The translations under genes were made by a program, and so were the position numbers. Shown piece by piece: positions 34,225 to 46,400 of a stretch of DNA of 64,000 nt. This DNA comes from Hepsetus odoe (lineage: Eukaryota; Chordata; Actinopteri; Characiformes; Hepsetidae), in contig CM029369.1 in NCBI GenBank assembly GCA_017165825.1, positions 1,842,862 through 1,906,861 of the forward strand, given 5' to 3'. Under the pieces are notes generated by a model that was not told where the DNA came from, did not search any database, and was given only the letters and a program-made list of their open reading frames with translations. Position 1 is the stretch's first letter; every line of letters starts with the position of its first letter.

Positions 34225-34680
34225 TCAGGAGCAGTTCTCCAGATCTTCCTGAAGGACAGTGTTGTTGTCTCTCATGTTCAGTCCAGTCTCTGTACCTGAG
34301 CAGTTTGATAGTTCTGTGTTGGTTAATCCACACAGTGATCTACGTCTGAACCTTCAAGCAGAACAAAGCATTTAACTTAAGACATGAAGCAGTGAAGAAA
34401 CAGGAGCAGATGATTCCAGATGATCAGGTGGTCCATTTACTGCTGATGCTGAGCGCTGAGCGGTTGGAAACCCTTTATCTAGAACCTTGTATCTTTAGGC
34501 ATTATATAGCCTGTCTTAAACAGTTCTTCTTTAATTGGATCTACTCCGTATCTCAAAGATAAGACAGTTTGTGAAGCAGGAAATAGTATTCTGCACCAAC
34601 AAGGTGATTCCCAGCAAAATACTATAAAGAAATGAGGGGCTCAAGACTTTTGCACAGGACTGTGCATTCCAGAAATGACA
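34225..34680 (+). mobile_element. Element E, 3' half
   Basis: Nearly collinear with 18,525-18,977 (gagcagttctccagatcttc, gttctgtgttggttaatcca) and ends in caagacttttgcacaggact, a terminal motif of a Tc1-like fish element. Confidence 0.8.
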
Positions 34681-35539
34681 TTAAAGTGTATTATGTGCAA
34701 TATTTTTTAAAAATCCAATTAGAATGTGTCTAAATTACATAAAATTAAAGGAAATAAAAGTTTACTGAAAACTGCAGAAGCATTGCTGGTGGATCCGAGC
34801 AGATCATTACCTCCAAATGAAGCCTCTCCACTTTTCTTCTGATTCACTAACATTGGACAAGTTTAGGACTGGAGACACTGGCATGTAACAGATGGAGGTG
34901 CTAATCGATTCAGAGCTTTAAACACTTATAGAAGAACTTTAAAATCAATGGGGATCATGGTCCAGAGGGTTTCTCAAAGCAGGATTTCAGAGAAAAATGA
35001 AAAAAACGAAGCCCAAAACTGAGGACAGTCCAACGAAAACGTCCCCTCCTATTGGACAGAGCTGAATTTTGACATGAAGTTGTCTGAATAAACCCTGGTT
35101 GGACATTATGCCTTCTGTGAGCCATTAGTCACGAAATTTGTGATTTGAATTGTATAATGGTGATGCCACAATCATGTCAGCCAGATGTTACATGCTGCCG
35201 TCATAATTACGTTCAGGAGCAACACAGTGTTGCGTTGCCATTATCAGTAATTATGACAGAAGTAATTAGATTAGAATCAATTGCTGTGTGAAATAAACTG
35301 TTCAAGATTAAACGCGGGAACATCTGTCATGATAATTACGACAGAACTTCTATTAATAGATTTTATGAGCCAAATTATGATGCATTATGTCACTATTAGT
35401 CTGTTGTGTAGCAGGGTATGTATATAGTTGAAATTAATAGTATAATATACAACGCATGCTGTTAAACTGTCTCATGGTGATGTGCAGGAGCCTGTCTAAT
35501 TTACTGTACTATTTACTGTCTAATTTTCAGATTTTAAAG
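34681..35539. other. Intronic, candidate conserved noncoding element
   Basis: No exon. At 35,100-35,420 there is non-repetitive sequence rich in taattac, ataattacg and taattag homeodomain-type sites. These are typical of vertebrate enhancer-like conserved elements, but conservation cannot be tested here. Confidence 0.4.
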
Positions 35540-35785
35540 TGAAGTGAAAGTGACTATTCGTGTCATTGTGAAACGCAGCACCGCACAACACAACGAAATT
35601 CAACCTCTGCGTTTCACCCACACACACGTGCAGCAGGGGGTGGCTATTAAAAGTGCCTGGGGAGCAGTGACAGGGACGGTACCTTGCTCAAGGGCACCTC
35701 AGGGCAACATAGTGGTAAGGGATTCGAACCCATGATCTTCTGATCCTGGGGCCAGGTTTCTAACCACTAGGCCACCGCTGCTCCT
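35540..35785 (-). mobile_element. SINE-A, full length, reverse
   Basis: Tail aagtgaaagtgactattcgt, body cagcagggggtggctattaa, middle ttgctcaagggcacctcagg, head ggattcgaacccatgatctt and aaccactaggccaccgctgc. Confidence 0.92.
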
Positions 35786-36937
35786 TATGCTTTAAAAATG
35801 CTTTGACTTCTATTAGAACCCACAATTTTGATGCGAAATAAATCCATTTCCAGGGCAAAAGGATCTCCACCATCATTTAACCAGTCTGGAAGAATTGAAA
35901 TGTTCCTCTAAAAATAAAAATAGCTTAGCAATGCTGTAGAAGAACCATAAAGAACCATGTTTTTATGGTTTAAAAAGTTCAAATAGACTTTGCACAGTGG
36001 TTCTTTATAGGGTCTTTATACTATGTGAACCTTCTTCAAGGTTCTTCACATTCACACATCTCACACATCTCACTTAAAGGAACAGTCTTTAAAAGAACCA
36101 TCCACTGAAGTTTTAAAGGAACCCCAGAAACAGTTCTTCTGCGGTATCTTCCAAAGGGCAAATATCGAAATAGTCCATTTCTCCTTTCTCTATCCATGTC
36201 CTACATCGTTCCATCATTTGCTTTAAACATAAATCAGTGTACAATGAATCCAGATTGGGTTTGGTGTGGTTTAAAGTTTCTCTCCAGTGGTGATGAATGG
36301 AACCAGAATGGAACCACATCCTAAATCTGTGCATTTTATTTCCCCTAGTGAAGCTCCACATGTCTCTGAGTGTCTCTGTGGGACAGTGATGGTGGGAAAA
36401 TAGACTAGATGACTTTTATTTGGGGATAGTTTTGAGAAGAATCTCAAGTTGAAATCTCTTGCTAGTCTCAAGTTTCTCCAGAAGATCTGATCACATTTGT
36501 ACTCTGAATGCAGTAAAAGACGATATATTGCCTATTAAACCACACACTGTTGTCCCGTCTTCAGCCAAACTTGGATCTTGAGTCTTTTCAAGTCGTGTGT
36601 CTTGAGTTCAAGTCATAGTCTGAGACATTGGTGTCCAGGCTGACCTGCCAGCCAAGAGCTTCCTGGCTCAAGTCTGCCAAGTCATGAGACTGAAGACTCC
36701 AGGTTTATCAGGTTTATCAACATTATCTTCAAACTCTGGGAAAATGACTTATCAGGCATCAGGCCATGTTTTCACCACCATTTCTGGTCTGTGAGGGACA
36801 TTAAGACAACTGGTTCCATGCACCAACACTGGGGACAGGTCTTTCATGGCCTTGTTAAGAGATTTAGAGCAACAAATTTCACCTGAGGAGGTCTAATGAA
36901 CATTTGTTGAAGGGAAAGCATGAATCACATTTTAAGA
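35786..36937. other. Intronic, no gene seen
   Basis: Contains loosely repeated aaagaaccat and ggttctttat motifs (35,930-36,130) also seen at 41,360-41,460. No exon. Confidence 0.4.
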
Positions 36938-37385
36938 AGTGGTGGTCTGGTGTTTGGAGACTAACCCTAGACTCCTAATCAGAAGGTTCTGAGTCTCAGA
37001 CCGGTATGTTAGCCTGAGGTATCCTTGAGCAAGGTACTGAAAGTGAAAGTGACTATTCTTGTCATTGTGTGAACACACAGCACAGCACATAGTGAACCAC
37101 AAAAAATTGGACTTCTGCATTTATCCCATGCACAAACACACACTGTGCAGCAGGGGGCAGCTATGAAAGTGCCCAGGGAGCAGTAATGGGGATGGTACCT
37201 TGCTTAAGGGTACCTCAGGGTAACCTACTGGTAAGGGGGTTGAACCTCCAATCGTCTGATTCTGTGGCCAACTCCCTAACCACTAGGCCACCGCTGCCCT
37301 GTCCAGTACCGCTGTACTGTCCCCATCACTGTTCCCCAGACACTGGATGTGAGGGGTTAAATACAAAGATGCATTTTACTTTGTG
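36938..37385. mobile_element. SINE-A inserted in opposite SINE-A
   Basis: A forward SINE-A runs 36,938-37,037 and resumes at about 37,307-37,385. A reverse full-length SINE-A (about 37,038-37,300) splits it. The two are inverted, so a transcript through this intron could fold on itself. A short gtactg occurs at both edges. Confidence 0.75.
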
Positions 37386-37535
37386 AAAGTGAAAGTGACT
37401 ATTTGCCATCATGAACAAAGCACACAGCAAACAAAATACATCCTCTGCATTTAATCCCAGCACACCGTCTAGCGGGGGACCGCCATATTACAGCCGCCCG
37501 GGGAGCAGTGATGAGGACGGTACCTTGCTCAAGAG
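37385..37535 (-). mobile_element. SINE-A fragment, reverse
   Basis: Tail tgaaagtgaaagtgactatt and body through gaggacggtaccttgctcaa. The head is missing. It ends about 125 bases before exon K. Confidence 0.8.
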
Positions 37536-37661
37536 TGCCGTCTGAGACTTGATTGGTTCAAGTCTGTCAATTATGGGTCTAGTCCACCCATCGGCCACAG
37601 CTGCCCCATCAGCAGTCACATCTTCTTATGCTTTCTTTCCTGTTGTTCTTTCTCCTTCCAG

Positions 37662-37746
37662 CAGCAGACCGGTTAAACAGAGCACAAACCCCTCACCTCC
37701 ACAGAAGGCCCTGTCTCTGGCTTACGACGGAGACGTGGACATGTAA
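37662..37746 (+). CDS. thsd7b: thsd7b last exon (cytoplasmic tail, stop)
   Basis: Acceptor tctccttccag; phase 2 entry completes a cysteine. Encodes SRPVKQSTNPSPPQKA, then LSLAYDGDVDM and the stop TAA at 37,744-37,746. The LAYDGDxDM terminus is strongly conserved in the THSD7 family, and the tail length matches the family. Confidence 0.95.
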
Positions 37747-39214
37747 AGGACTTCTTTTTTCAGCAAACGGGCCTCAAAAACACTCACTCAACTGCGACGA
37801 GCATTTCAAGCACCCTTCTCTCCCAGGAGACCTGCATTCGCCCCAAAAATAGCCCAAAGCTGTGACCGCGGCGAAGCTGGAGCCTGGCGAAGCTTTCTCT
37901 GACGTCAAAAGAAGGGAGCGCTGACCTTTAGGAAGCTGCGTTGTTTACATAGCTGACGGGAGAGAAAAAAAGCTGTGGATCAGTGCTCTTATGTAATATC
38001 GCGACATTCAGAGAGGTTACAGCCCCGGTGACATTCCATGGACGAGGAGACTCGCTTTGATTTTTCTAACGTCGGAAACAAAAAAACACCAAAAAAAGGA
38101 AAAGAGACTTACAGGAAGGGCCTTGCAATTTACTCCTCTTCTTTCTGTCGGTTGCGCAAAATGACCAAACTGTAACCGACTTTGGTCCGGTTCACACCTG
38201 GCATCAAGGTGCGTCTTGGGTGGTCGGATCACAAGTGGACAGTTTAGTTGGTTTACGCCTGAGACAGCTTGTGATCGGATCTCACTTCCCTGCTGTATAT
38301 GCAAATCAAAATAAATGTAATTTTTAACCAGCAGGAGGCAGCGATGCATTCCTGCACCTGTCTCCCAGAAAAGAAAGAAATCGAAACTCTTGTCACCACT
38401 GGTGCTCAAACGAGTCACACTGACGCAGGAGACGGAGGGGACGTCAGCTCAGTAAGCGGTCCCTCAGTGTGGCCCGGGACACAGTTTGTGATCGGATCTC
38501 AAACGTCTGTGCCGTCCTCTTGTGATCCGACGCTAAAGCCAGGTGGGGACGAGGTCTTTGAGGCTGTGGACATAAACTTTACAAAAAAAAAACAAAACAA
38601 AACATAAAAACAAATAACAGGTTCTATGCACTATATTAGTGCTTTCTCTTTTATTTATTTATTTATCTGGATATTTCCGTGTGCTCATTTTAATGCAAGA
38701 ACTTTGCTGTGAACTGGTGTTTTTCACCCATATGAATGTGTGTAAATGCAGATACCATCTTGATCCTAAACCAAAACACGGATGTCCAGGCCTCAGTCGT
38801 GTCCGTCTGGGAAGCGGGAGTGGTCCGCTGGATCCGTGGTCCTTCTGAAGCCTCAGACCCGCCCATATTAGGAGTTCCAGGTGTGAGCTGGTGTCCTTTA
38901 TGGGAAAAGCGATTGGTGTTATCGCACCATGTGGTTCACAGAAATATTCCAGACTCTATACATTAAGCTCCTCCCCTTTTCCTACCGTCACTGGATCAAT
39001 CATAACCTCGTTTAGAAGTTGAAATACCAATATCGCTACGTATTCTATAGGCAAGCTCTCACTTTGGGCAATATCGTAGTTAAAGTTTTTCAATCTGAAG
39101 TCATTCCCGGAGCACAAACCTAACTTTAGTGGTTCAAAGCAGTACACTCAGAATTCTCTTTTTTATTAAACGAACGTAGTTGCTTTAATAATAAATAACA
39201 GATTTAATTTGAAT
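37747..39214. other. thsd7b 3' UTR and flank
   Basis: Follows the thsd7b stop. An AATAAA occurs at 38,309-38,314 and an A-rich tract at 38,580-38,612. Neither proves the polyadenylation site. No other gene is seen, and short open frames are not conserved-looking. Confidence 0.5.
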
Positions 39215-39335
39215 TGTTAGGTCAAGGTTCCTTTACTGTCATCAGCCGCGATGTACAGAGATGAAATTATGTTCCTCCATGGAGGACAGCACAGCAAGAC
39301 AATATAAGACAAAGAGCAACAACAGAGGACAGAAC
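39215..39335. repeat. Dispersed fish repeat fragment
   Basis: ggtcaaggttcctttactgt and gaaattatgttcctccatgg resemble a dispersed fish repeat I have seen before but cannot name with certainty. Confidence 0.4.
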
Positions 39336-39469
39336 AGAAGAAATGGAAGGTATGAAGAAAAGAACAGCAAAGAGTAAACTTCATTTTATATATATATATA
39401 TTAGGGAGAGAGAGAGAGAGAGATTTAAAACTTTTTGGGGTTTTGCCCCATGAGTGCTTGGATAAATAG

Positions 39470-39762
39470 CTCAGATTATGGTTGGATGGACGGATGGACG
39501 AAAGGACAGATTGGATTGGTGAAAGGATGGATTGATGGATGAATAGAAGGACGGATGGATGGATGGATGGATGAATGGAAAGATGGATGTGTGGATGAGT
39601 GGATGGACGGTCGGACAGACAGCTAAATGGATGGATGGCCAGCTGGATGAATGAATGGACGGATGGCTGGATGGACGGAAGAATGGATGGATGGCCAGAT
39701 GGACGAATGGATGGATGGATGGACGAAAGAATGAATGGATGGATGGACGGATGGGTGCACAA
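39470..39762. repeat. (ggat)n-type microsatellite
   Basis: Degenerate ggatggatgaatggacggat repeats over about 290 bases. Confidence 0.95.
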
Positions 39763-39869
39763 TTGATTGAACGTAGTGTAAAAACAGTAAACTAAACTAA
39801 ACCTCAGGCCTTCTAACTCACTAGAACAAGGTTGTATAACTTAGTCCTTCTTTCAATCCCAGATTAAAT

Positions 39870-40395
39870 TCACAAAGTTAGATTTTAGCAGCCAAAATGT
39901 TGATCTTAACGGCCAAACATTAGACATAAACATCTGAGAAATAAAGCTTAACACACCACTATGTAGAGTTTAACACTCAAGAACACACGTTTAACACCCA
40001 ACATCCAAATATCAAAGCCTTACAACCAGCATGGACGGAGGGAAGATTTAGAATTTGAGGTCTAAGAGAGAATAAAAGCGATTAATATCAAATGATTAGA
40101 CCTTAGCACTTAACTTTAGACCTTAACAGCCAAGAACTAGAGCTTAACTCTGAAAAATGCTAGAACAGCCTAGAATTAAAGCTTCATGTCTGAGAATAAG
40201 TTTACCTAACTGAAAATTAATCTCAGAGGCCAAAAATTTAGAATCAGCACTTGTTGAAAAGTTGGAGCTCAGTGCCTGGGAAGTAGAACATTAACCAAAA
40301 TTTGAGGTTAATCCCAACAAGAGCTTCACGTCTGACAAAGTAGATGTTCGACAATTAGAGTTTAATGCTCAATAATGAGAGATAAAAGGAACTGG
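39870..40395. repeat. Decayed minisatellite of about 25 bp
   Basis: Recurring fragments such as gccaagaactagagcttaac, ttaacactcaagaacaca, agaccttaacagccaa and agagtttaatgctcaataat suggest a very old array with a unit near agagcttaacacccaagaat. It is weak by eye, and a self dot-plot would settle it. Confidence 0.55.
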
Positions 40396-41190
40396 ATGTT
40401 ATTAAGTTGTACTTGGAACCAGCCAGCCTAGCATTACTTACTAGACAGCCAATAATAATCTGCAATTTTTAAAAAACAAGAATATTTTGAAAATAATCTT
40501 CCCTACTGAACTGGGAGCAGTTTCATGTTTGTAAACTGGTAAACCTGTGAGAGTAAATGGCCCTTAAGCCATGTTTTGATGTTTGCCCTCCAGCCATTTA
40601 GTCTTATTTTCTCCAGTACCTGTAGATGATGCTGCCTGCAAAAGAAAACCCTTAAAAACACTGAAAATGGGTTCTTTACAGAACAGAAACGGTGCCTGAA
40701 GTCTGCACAGGTACTCTAATGCTAGAAGAGAAATATTACGAGGACTGATTCAATTTTGCCCAGAGAGTTCCTCCCAAATCTCTATTTAAAGATGTTTTAA
40801 CTTCAACTTTAAGGTACCTTCGTCTAATGGCTCGTTCTCACAATTCTTCTCTGTATTTTATAATTTCAGTATTTACTGACCCTCAAGATGGAAATGACAC
40901 CCAGTAGTTCCTTATTCAACAGTGAATTCATTAGAAACCAAATAAAAAAATCGAGACAGAGAAGATTAGGATCAAATAAAACAAATAACTCAAACTGATT
41001 CATGTTCCTCCTGTTCTAACTTTAAATATAATCTAAGGAAGGCCTTAATCCAGAGTGAGTTACCAAACGTTTGGACACTAGAGGGCAGAAGAAAGCATCA
41101 TGGAAGTTGAGGGTGGACCTGCTTCATGAATTCTTTGGCCTTTCTCAAGTGGAATGTATTATAAATATGGATATGTTTATGTGTACAGTC
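40396..41190. other. Intergenic, no gene seen
   Basis: No coding signal or clear repeat. Confidence 0.4.
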
Positions 41191-41194
41191 TTAC

Positions 41195-41227
41195 ATATAT
41201 GTCTGATTGATTGTCTGATTGATTGAC

Positions 41228-41276
<49 letters not shown>

Positions 41277-41277
41277 T
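41195..41277. repeat. (gatt)n microsatellite
   Basis: About 80 bases of (gatt)n with a few (gtct) interruptions at the left end. Confidence 0.95.
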
Positions 41278-41637
41278 GTAAGTATAATTTTCCATTAACT
41301 AGACATGTAATGTGGCTTGGTAAGGCATACACTGAATTAAAGGTGCCAGAAATAGTCAACCACAAAAGAACCCTTAAAGAACCTTTTATTAGAGGGTTCT
41401 TCAAAGTTCTTCAAAAGTTCAAAACCTTTCGAAAGAAGGTTACACATTTTCTAAAGGTTTTTTTGCTAATCAAAGGGTATCATCCAAGCTGATGATCACG
41501 TACTGTAGGCTGGAGAACCCTGGTGTGTAAATTGGAGAACCTTTTTCTTTACTACTAAGACCAAAAACAGTGTTATTACAGTTTCTCATTAACAAAATAT
41601 ATCCCAGTATTACAGTCTATTGCCATTCTCACAGTCC

Positions 41638-42385
41638 CCTCCAAAAGTATTGAAACAGCAAGGCAACTGTTCATTTTGGACTGAAGACATCAGGGTTAGA
41701 GATGTGCAGGTATTTACATCCAGATGTGTTCAGTTACACAGAACTGATCACCTTTTGCACTTGAGCGCCCTGTTTTCCAGTGAACAAAAGTATTGGAACA
41801 GGAGAGGCTAACAGGTGTTATACAGGTGGGTCATGTTGGACAGATGATGCTTTTTCCTTTTATCCCATAAAATTCCTGTGAAACTTCTATTTATCTAAAT
41901 ATCTGATAACATCAGCTCCTGATATTTACTCTCGGGTGTGAAGACTGCGTTTCCTGTTAAAAAGGGAAAGCCAACATGAAGAACAGAGAGCTGTCTTTAG
42001 GGGGAAGCTGTCATTTTGAAGCTTAGAAAGAAGAGAGAAAAACAAAAGGCAGGGCCAGTACAGCTATTCTATGTCCTGAAAAGGGAGGAAACCACTGGCA
42101 CACTGAGCATCGGACACCAAATCAATCAGTCAAGAAAAACCAACAAACTCTCGTGAACGACATCACGGACAACCTCCATGGGTCAGGCTGGAGGAATCAC
42201 AACCTGTGACTTAGATCAGAAATATCGAAGCCAAACAGATAAAAATACTCAACTGTAAGAAGCGGCAGCTCATATTATCTCATATTCTTTTATCTTTAAT
42301 CTCATTTTCCTTATTTTATGTCAAAGCCAACGTCTCCAGTGCCAAAACTAAAGATTTAACCTTGCTGCTCCAGTACTTTTGAAGG
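41638..42385. mobile_element. 748-bp element with terminal inverted repeats
   Basis: The left end (41,638-41,663, cctccaaaagtattgaaaca...) and right end (42,360-42,385, ...tccagtacttttgaagg) are inverted repeats matching at about 22 of 26 positions. No transposase frame is visible, so it is a non-autonomous DNA transposon, probably of the Tc1-like miniature kind. Confidence 0.8.
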
Positions 42386-42439
42386 AAACTATGAACCATG
42401 TTTAACCTCCTTTATTCCTTTGTTTCAGACGTTTTTCCA

Positions 42440-42672
42440 CTACAAAAGTGAAAGTGAAGTGAAAGTGACTATGTGTCATTATGAGCACACAACCATATAT
42501 GTCCTCTGTATTTAACCCGCACACAACGTCCAGCAGGGGGCAGACAAATCCAGCATCCCTGGAAGCAGTGATGGGGACAGTACCTTGCTCAAGGGAACCT
42601 CAGGGCAACTTACTGGTCTAGGACTCAAACCCATGACCTTCGGATTCTGGGGTCTAGTCCCTAAACCCTAGC
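42440..42672 (-). mobile_element. SINE-A, near full length, reverse
   Basis: Tail aagtgaaagtgaagtgaaag, body cgtccagcagggggcagaca, middle ttgctcaagggaacctcagg, head ggactcaaacccatgacctt. Confidence 0.9.
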
Positions 42673-43304
42673 ACACTGTTTTTGGGTCAGAAACAGAAAG
42701 CTTTTCCCATTGGTCATCAATCCTAACAAAAAGGCAAATTTCATTTGTTGTTTTTTTAGTTTTTGTTTGTTTTGCAACACTGCAAACAAATTTTTGTATT
42801 TACAAAAGCAAACAGTGCCAACAGAACCCTGTTCTTTTCGGTCTGCAGTAGAAGAAAGCAGTTTAGCATTGTAGCAAAATGCACCAATATGTCTTAAAAG
42901 TTGGTTAAAAAGTATCATCAGATAAAAGTGCCACTGCCGCCACTAAAAGAACAGTTTTCCTCAGTATTTTTTAAACTCAACAGACACTGTTGACACATTT
43001 TGTGAGTCAGACTGCCCAAAAGAGTGCACTGCATAATTTTATAAGCAAATAAGGTTCATTAGGAAGCTAAATGGCCAAATTAGATGCTTTGGATTTGCAT
43101 AAAATGAGCAAAAAGACAAAACTATTAAAGGTTTTTACTACACTGGCTCCAGCTGCCCTCTTAAAAAGTAGAACCATGCATAATCTGTTAGGACCAATCC
43201 CTGTTCTGAGTGGGAAAACATCTGATTGCAGTGGGCTTTTGGCAATAGCTGTGCTGGAGTAATACATTTTATTAATGTGGACCTGATGTATGGAGTAAAA
43301 TGCT
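42673..43304. other. Intergenic, no gene seen
   Basis: No coding signal or recognised repeat. Confidence 0.4.
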
Positions 43305-43800
43305 GTGTAGTACCGTCATAAGTATTTGGACAGTGTTTTGTGTTGACCGTGAGGTTAAATTGCAGGAAATCAGCTTCACTGATTAAAAAAAATACCCTTG
43401 AAATCCCTGATCTTCACATACATCTGCCATTTCTTGAAGAGAATGGACAAATTGATTTGTATTTATTCGTCGTTTCTGAAGAGCAGGTCCGCTGAGCTGC
43501 ATATTGACCAGGACTTCTCATAACTCCTGACTTTCATGCTTCACCGCTGGAGAAAGTGAAGCTGTGGTCAGTCATGGGATCAGCAGTACATTCAGTGTCC
43601 ATTGCAATCCAGTGACTCCATCCTTTCCATCTGTTCTCTTGCAACTTCAGCCCATTTGTGAATTAGCCCATCTCTGAAAGTACCTCAAAATCTGTACAGC
43701 CTTTGGTTTGATTTTTCTATCTGCTATAAACCTGACAAGACTTTGAAAAGATGGCAATATTCTGATATTTTGGGATCCAGCTGTAAGTATGCATGCTTGA
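43305..43800. mobile_element. Possible miniature DNA element
   Basis: Starts with taccgtcataagtatttgga and ends near gggatccagctgtaagtatg. The style resembles Tc1-like miniature elements, but the ends are not clear inverted repeats. Confidence 0.4.
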
Positions 43801-44262
43801 TTCGTTTGACCTAATTTTTTTGTTCTTTTTTCCGAAAGTGGCCTTGCATTTATTAATTATCGGAACCTTCGGTTCGTTTTCATCTGCATTTTAACGAAAG
43901 TGTCTGACGGCCAGTCTTTCCGAGGATGAACTGTCTCTGGTCCCTCTAAATGCCGTTGTTTACATGGCCTCTTCTGTAGTGTTAAATATGCTCTGAATAT
44001 ACAGCTGCCTGGAAAACACGGAGTTTCGGTTTACAGTGTGCTTTCTGTTCTGTGTGTACTTGAAGATCTGAGCGAAAATGCTAATAAATTGTGATACTCT
44101 GTGGGAAACACTTGTCATTACTCAGGAGCCAAAAGTCCAACCTTCCTGGCTAAGATTCTTATTCTGTTTATTGACTTTGGAAGTTCAGCACATTGAATGA
44201 TCAACATTAAGGTACCAGTTTTCATTGCTACCCTTAAAAAAGGTTTATGGACAGTTCACGAT
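43801..44262. other. Intergenic, unique
   Basis: Non-repetitive. 43,850-44,100 could be a distal 3' UTR or conserved noncoding DNA (contains aataaattgtgatac). No support beyond appearance. Confidence 0.35.
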
Positions 44263-44600
44263 TGGCTTGGGTGGCGTGGTGGTGCAGTGGGTGGGGCTGT
44301 CGCCTCACGGCGAGAAGGTCCTGGGTTTGATTCCCAGGCGGGACGGTCTGGGTCCTTTCTGGCTCCCCGTGTCTGTGTATGTTTCTTCCAGGAGCTCCAG
44401 TTTCCTTCCACCGTCCAAAGACCTGCAAGTCAGGTGAACTGGAGATGCTAAACTTTCCCTAAGTGTGTGTGTGTGTGTGTGTGTGTGTGTCCATTGCCCT
44501 GCAATGGACAGGCGAAATGTTTAGGGTGTGACCAGATCACACTGTGAGAGCTGGGATAGTCACGTCTCTAATCAGGACAAGAAAGTGATGATGAAGTGCA
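44263..44600 (+). mobile_element. SINE-D, near full length
   Basis: Head gtggtgcagtgggtggggct and gggtttgattcccaggcggg, body ccaaagacctgcaagtcagg and ggagatgctaaactttccct, a (gt)n run at 44,463-44,491, tail agagctgggatagtcacgtc. It lies just upstream of duplicated block 1 and is absent upstream of block 2. Confidence 0.88.
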
Positions 44601-45399
44601 TTTAAAGTGTTTTAAGTGCATTCTTGAAAAGTGTTGATAAAATTTAGAGGTATAAAAATTTCAGAATCACTGTAAGTGCTCTAGATATCGATATTATATT
44701 TGCATCTAATAACTGTTTCAAGCACATTAAAGCATATGAAAATATTATTGACAATTAAAGAGATACAAATGGGTGACGATCTCAAACACTGCCAGTGAAC
44801 GTGTGGAGGTTTTAATGGTAAAAAGCAGACGCTTTACTGGGCGAATTCAGTGATTAACCTCCAGAAAGCAGCGCTTAATTCACCAAGACTCGACTCGGGA
44901 GCAAAATCCAGTTATCGACTGAATTGAGGCTGAACAGTAATCATGTTACCAGCAGATCAGAGAGAAGTTTTAAACAAATATATACACGGACGCCCTCCGG
45001 TACTTGTTTGAGTGTCGTCACCATTTTTCTTCTTTCGAATCCGTCAAGTTCATTTTTTATTTTCTGTACAGTTATTAGATGCTGAAAACGAAAATGCGCG
45101 GTCCAGCACCTGTAACGCTTCGTCATACATTCTTACAGCCTGAACCTTTATCAACATTTTGGAAATAAGACATTTGAACAGTTCCATTTATTCTGTTCAA
45201 AATGTGTTCTAGTACGATTTAAAACTAACTTTTAAATGGGGATTCTCTTTAGCAGTTAAGGTTTTAATATCATTAATAAGTGCTTAATCTAGAAACAAAT
45301 TATTATTATGGCTTATAATTTTTTATTTAATATTAATTTTATGTACTATATTATTAGACTTTTATTCATCTATCTATATATATTTATTCATTTATTAGA

Positions 45400-45403
45400 G
45401 TTA

Positions 45404-45493
<90 letters not shown>

Positions 45494-45495
45494 CC
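45400..45495. repeat. (ta)n(ga)n microsatellite
   Basis: (ta) run at about 45,409-45,445 passing straight into (ga) to about 45,490. No equivalent at the matching place in block 2. A second (ga)n is at 45,838-45,882. Confidence 0.95.
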
Positions 45496-45838
45496 TGGAC
45501 ACGTTGGGTCAGATTCATCAATACCTTTTAACAGCTCTAATTTTTTTTTATTTCTATTGTGGAGTCGAATCATTTTAGTGAGATGGAGGCCCTGGTTTGG
45601 CCTGATTCCTTCTCAGTTTGGCACGTTGGTTCAGTTTGAGGATGGCTGAAGTTAAGAGGTTTTCATTGTAAAATTTGCAGTGAGCTGTGTTTGAATGGCG
45701 GGATCCTTGTCAATGCCTAATTAATCTGTTAGTCACATTCATACATTATTCATGCAGTATTTCACACACACCTTCTCACATGACTCACTCTCCTCCTCTA
45801 ATCACCATTTATCACTGGCCAGCAGAGACAGATCACCT

Positions 45839-45874
<36 letters not shown>

Positions 45875-46124
45875 AGAGAGATAGATCACTGAAAGAATGC
45901 TGAGCAGGTACTTCAGAGAAAGAGATGGATTAAAGGTGGATTTGAATTTGAATTGTGAGAGGGGTGAAGACAAGATCAGTTGCACTTGTTCAAATCGTCG
46001 ACTGTTCCTTCATCCACTTCTGACATTGTTGTGAGCGATACAATATAATCATCAACATGACACTGTAATGCTAATGCTAATTTAATACAAAATGCTAATA
46101 CTATTGAGCATCGCGTCCATTGTT

Positions 46125-46400
46125 TGTAGCGAGCTCCAGGATCAGAAGGTTGTGTGTTCGAATCCCAGATCAGTAGGTTACTCTGAGGTTCTTCTCACTG
46201 TGAAGAGACTGCACCACTGTGCTAAGCTTCTCCAAGTCCGCAAAGGCACAATGCAGCTCCTTCTGACCTTCTCTGTACTTCTCCATCAACACCCTCAGAG
46301 CAAACACTGCATCTGTAGAGCTCTTTCTCAGCATGAAACTACACTGCTGTTCATTAATCATCACCTCTTTAATCTGTTTCACTTAATTTTCCCAGAACTT
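46125..46400. mobile_element. SINE-A head joined to reverse LINE-R
   Basis: SINE-A head fragment (gttgtgtgttcgaatcccag) at 46,130-46,195, followed by a reverse LINE-R fragment. On the minus strand, 46,170-46,382, it reads with FMLRKSSTDAVFALRVLMEK and EGQKELHCAFADLEK, the start of an RT domain. Not found in block 2. Confidence 0.75.

Larger units (their letters stand above)
5941..37746 (+). other. thsd7b: thsd7b, 3' part of gene (11 exons)
   Basis: Gene overview. Exons at 5941-6082, 10540-10655, 11472-11591, 14969-15114, 20828-21023, 24296-24469, 25607-25702, 27138-27220, 31072-31264, 33754-33841 and 37662-37746 join in order to give the C-terminal portion of a THSD7-family protein. It has cysteine-rich TSP1 repeats, a short EGF-like segment, one membrane helix and a cytoplasmic tail. 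THSD7 proteins are large single-pass cell-surface proteins with many TSP1 repeats; 7A is known for endothelial and podocyte roles, and 7B is little studied. The 7B call rests on hnmt lying directly downstream, as in mammals. Upstream exons are outside the window. All junction phases agree except exon C to exon D. Confidence 0.9.

Noticed and set aside
5941..37746. thsd7a instead of thsd7b
   Set aside because: Protein similarity alone cannot separate them by eye, but the direct neighbour hnmt matches the THSD7B locus of other vertebrates.
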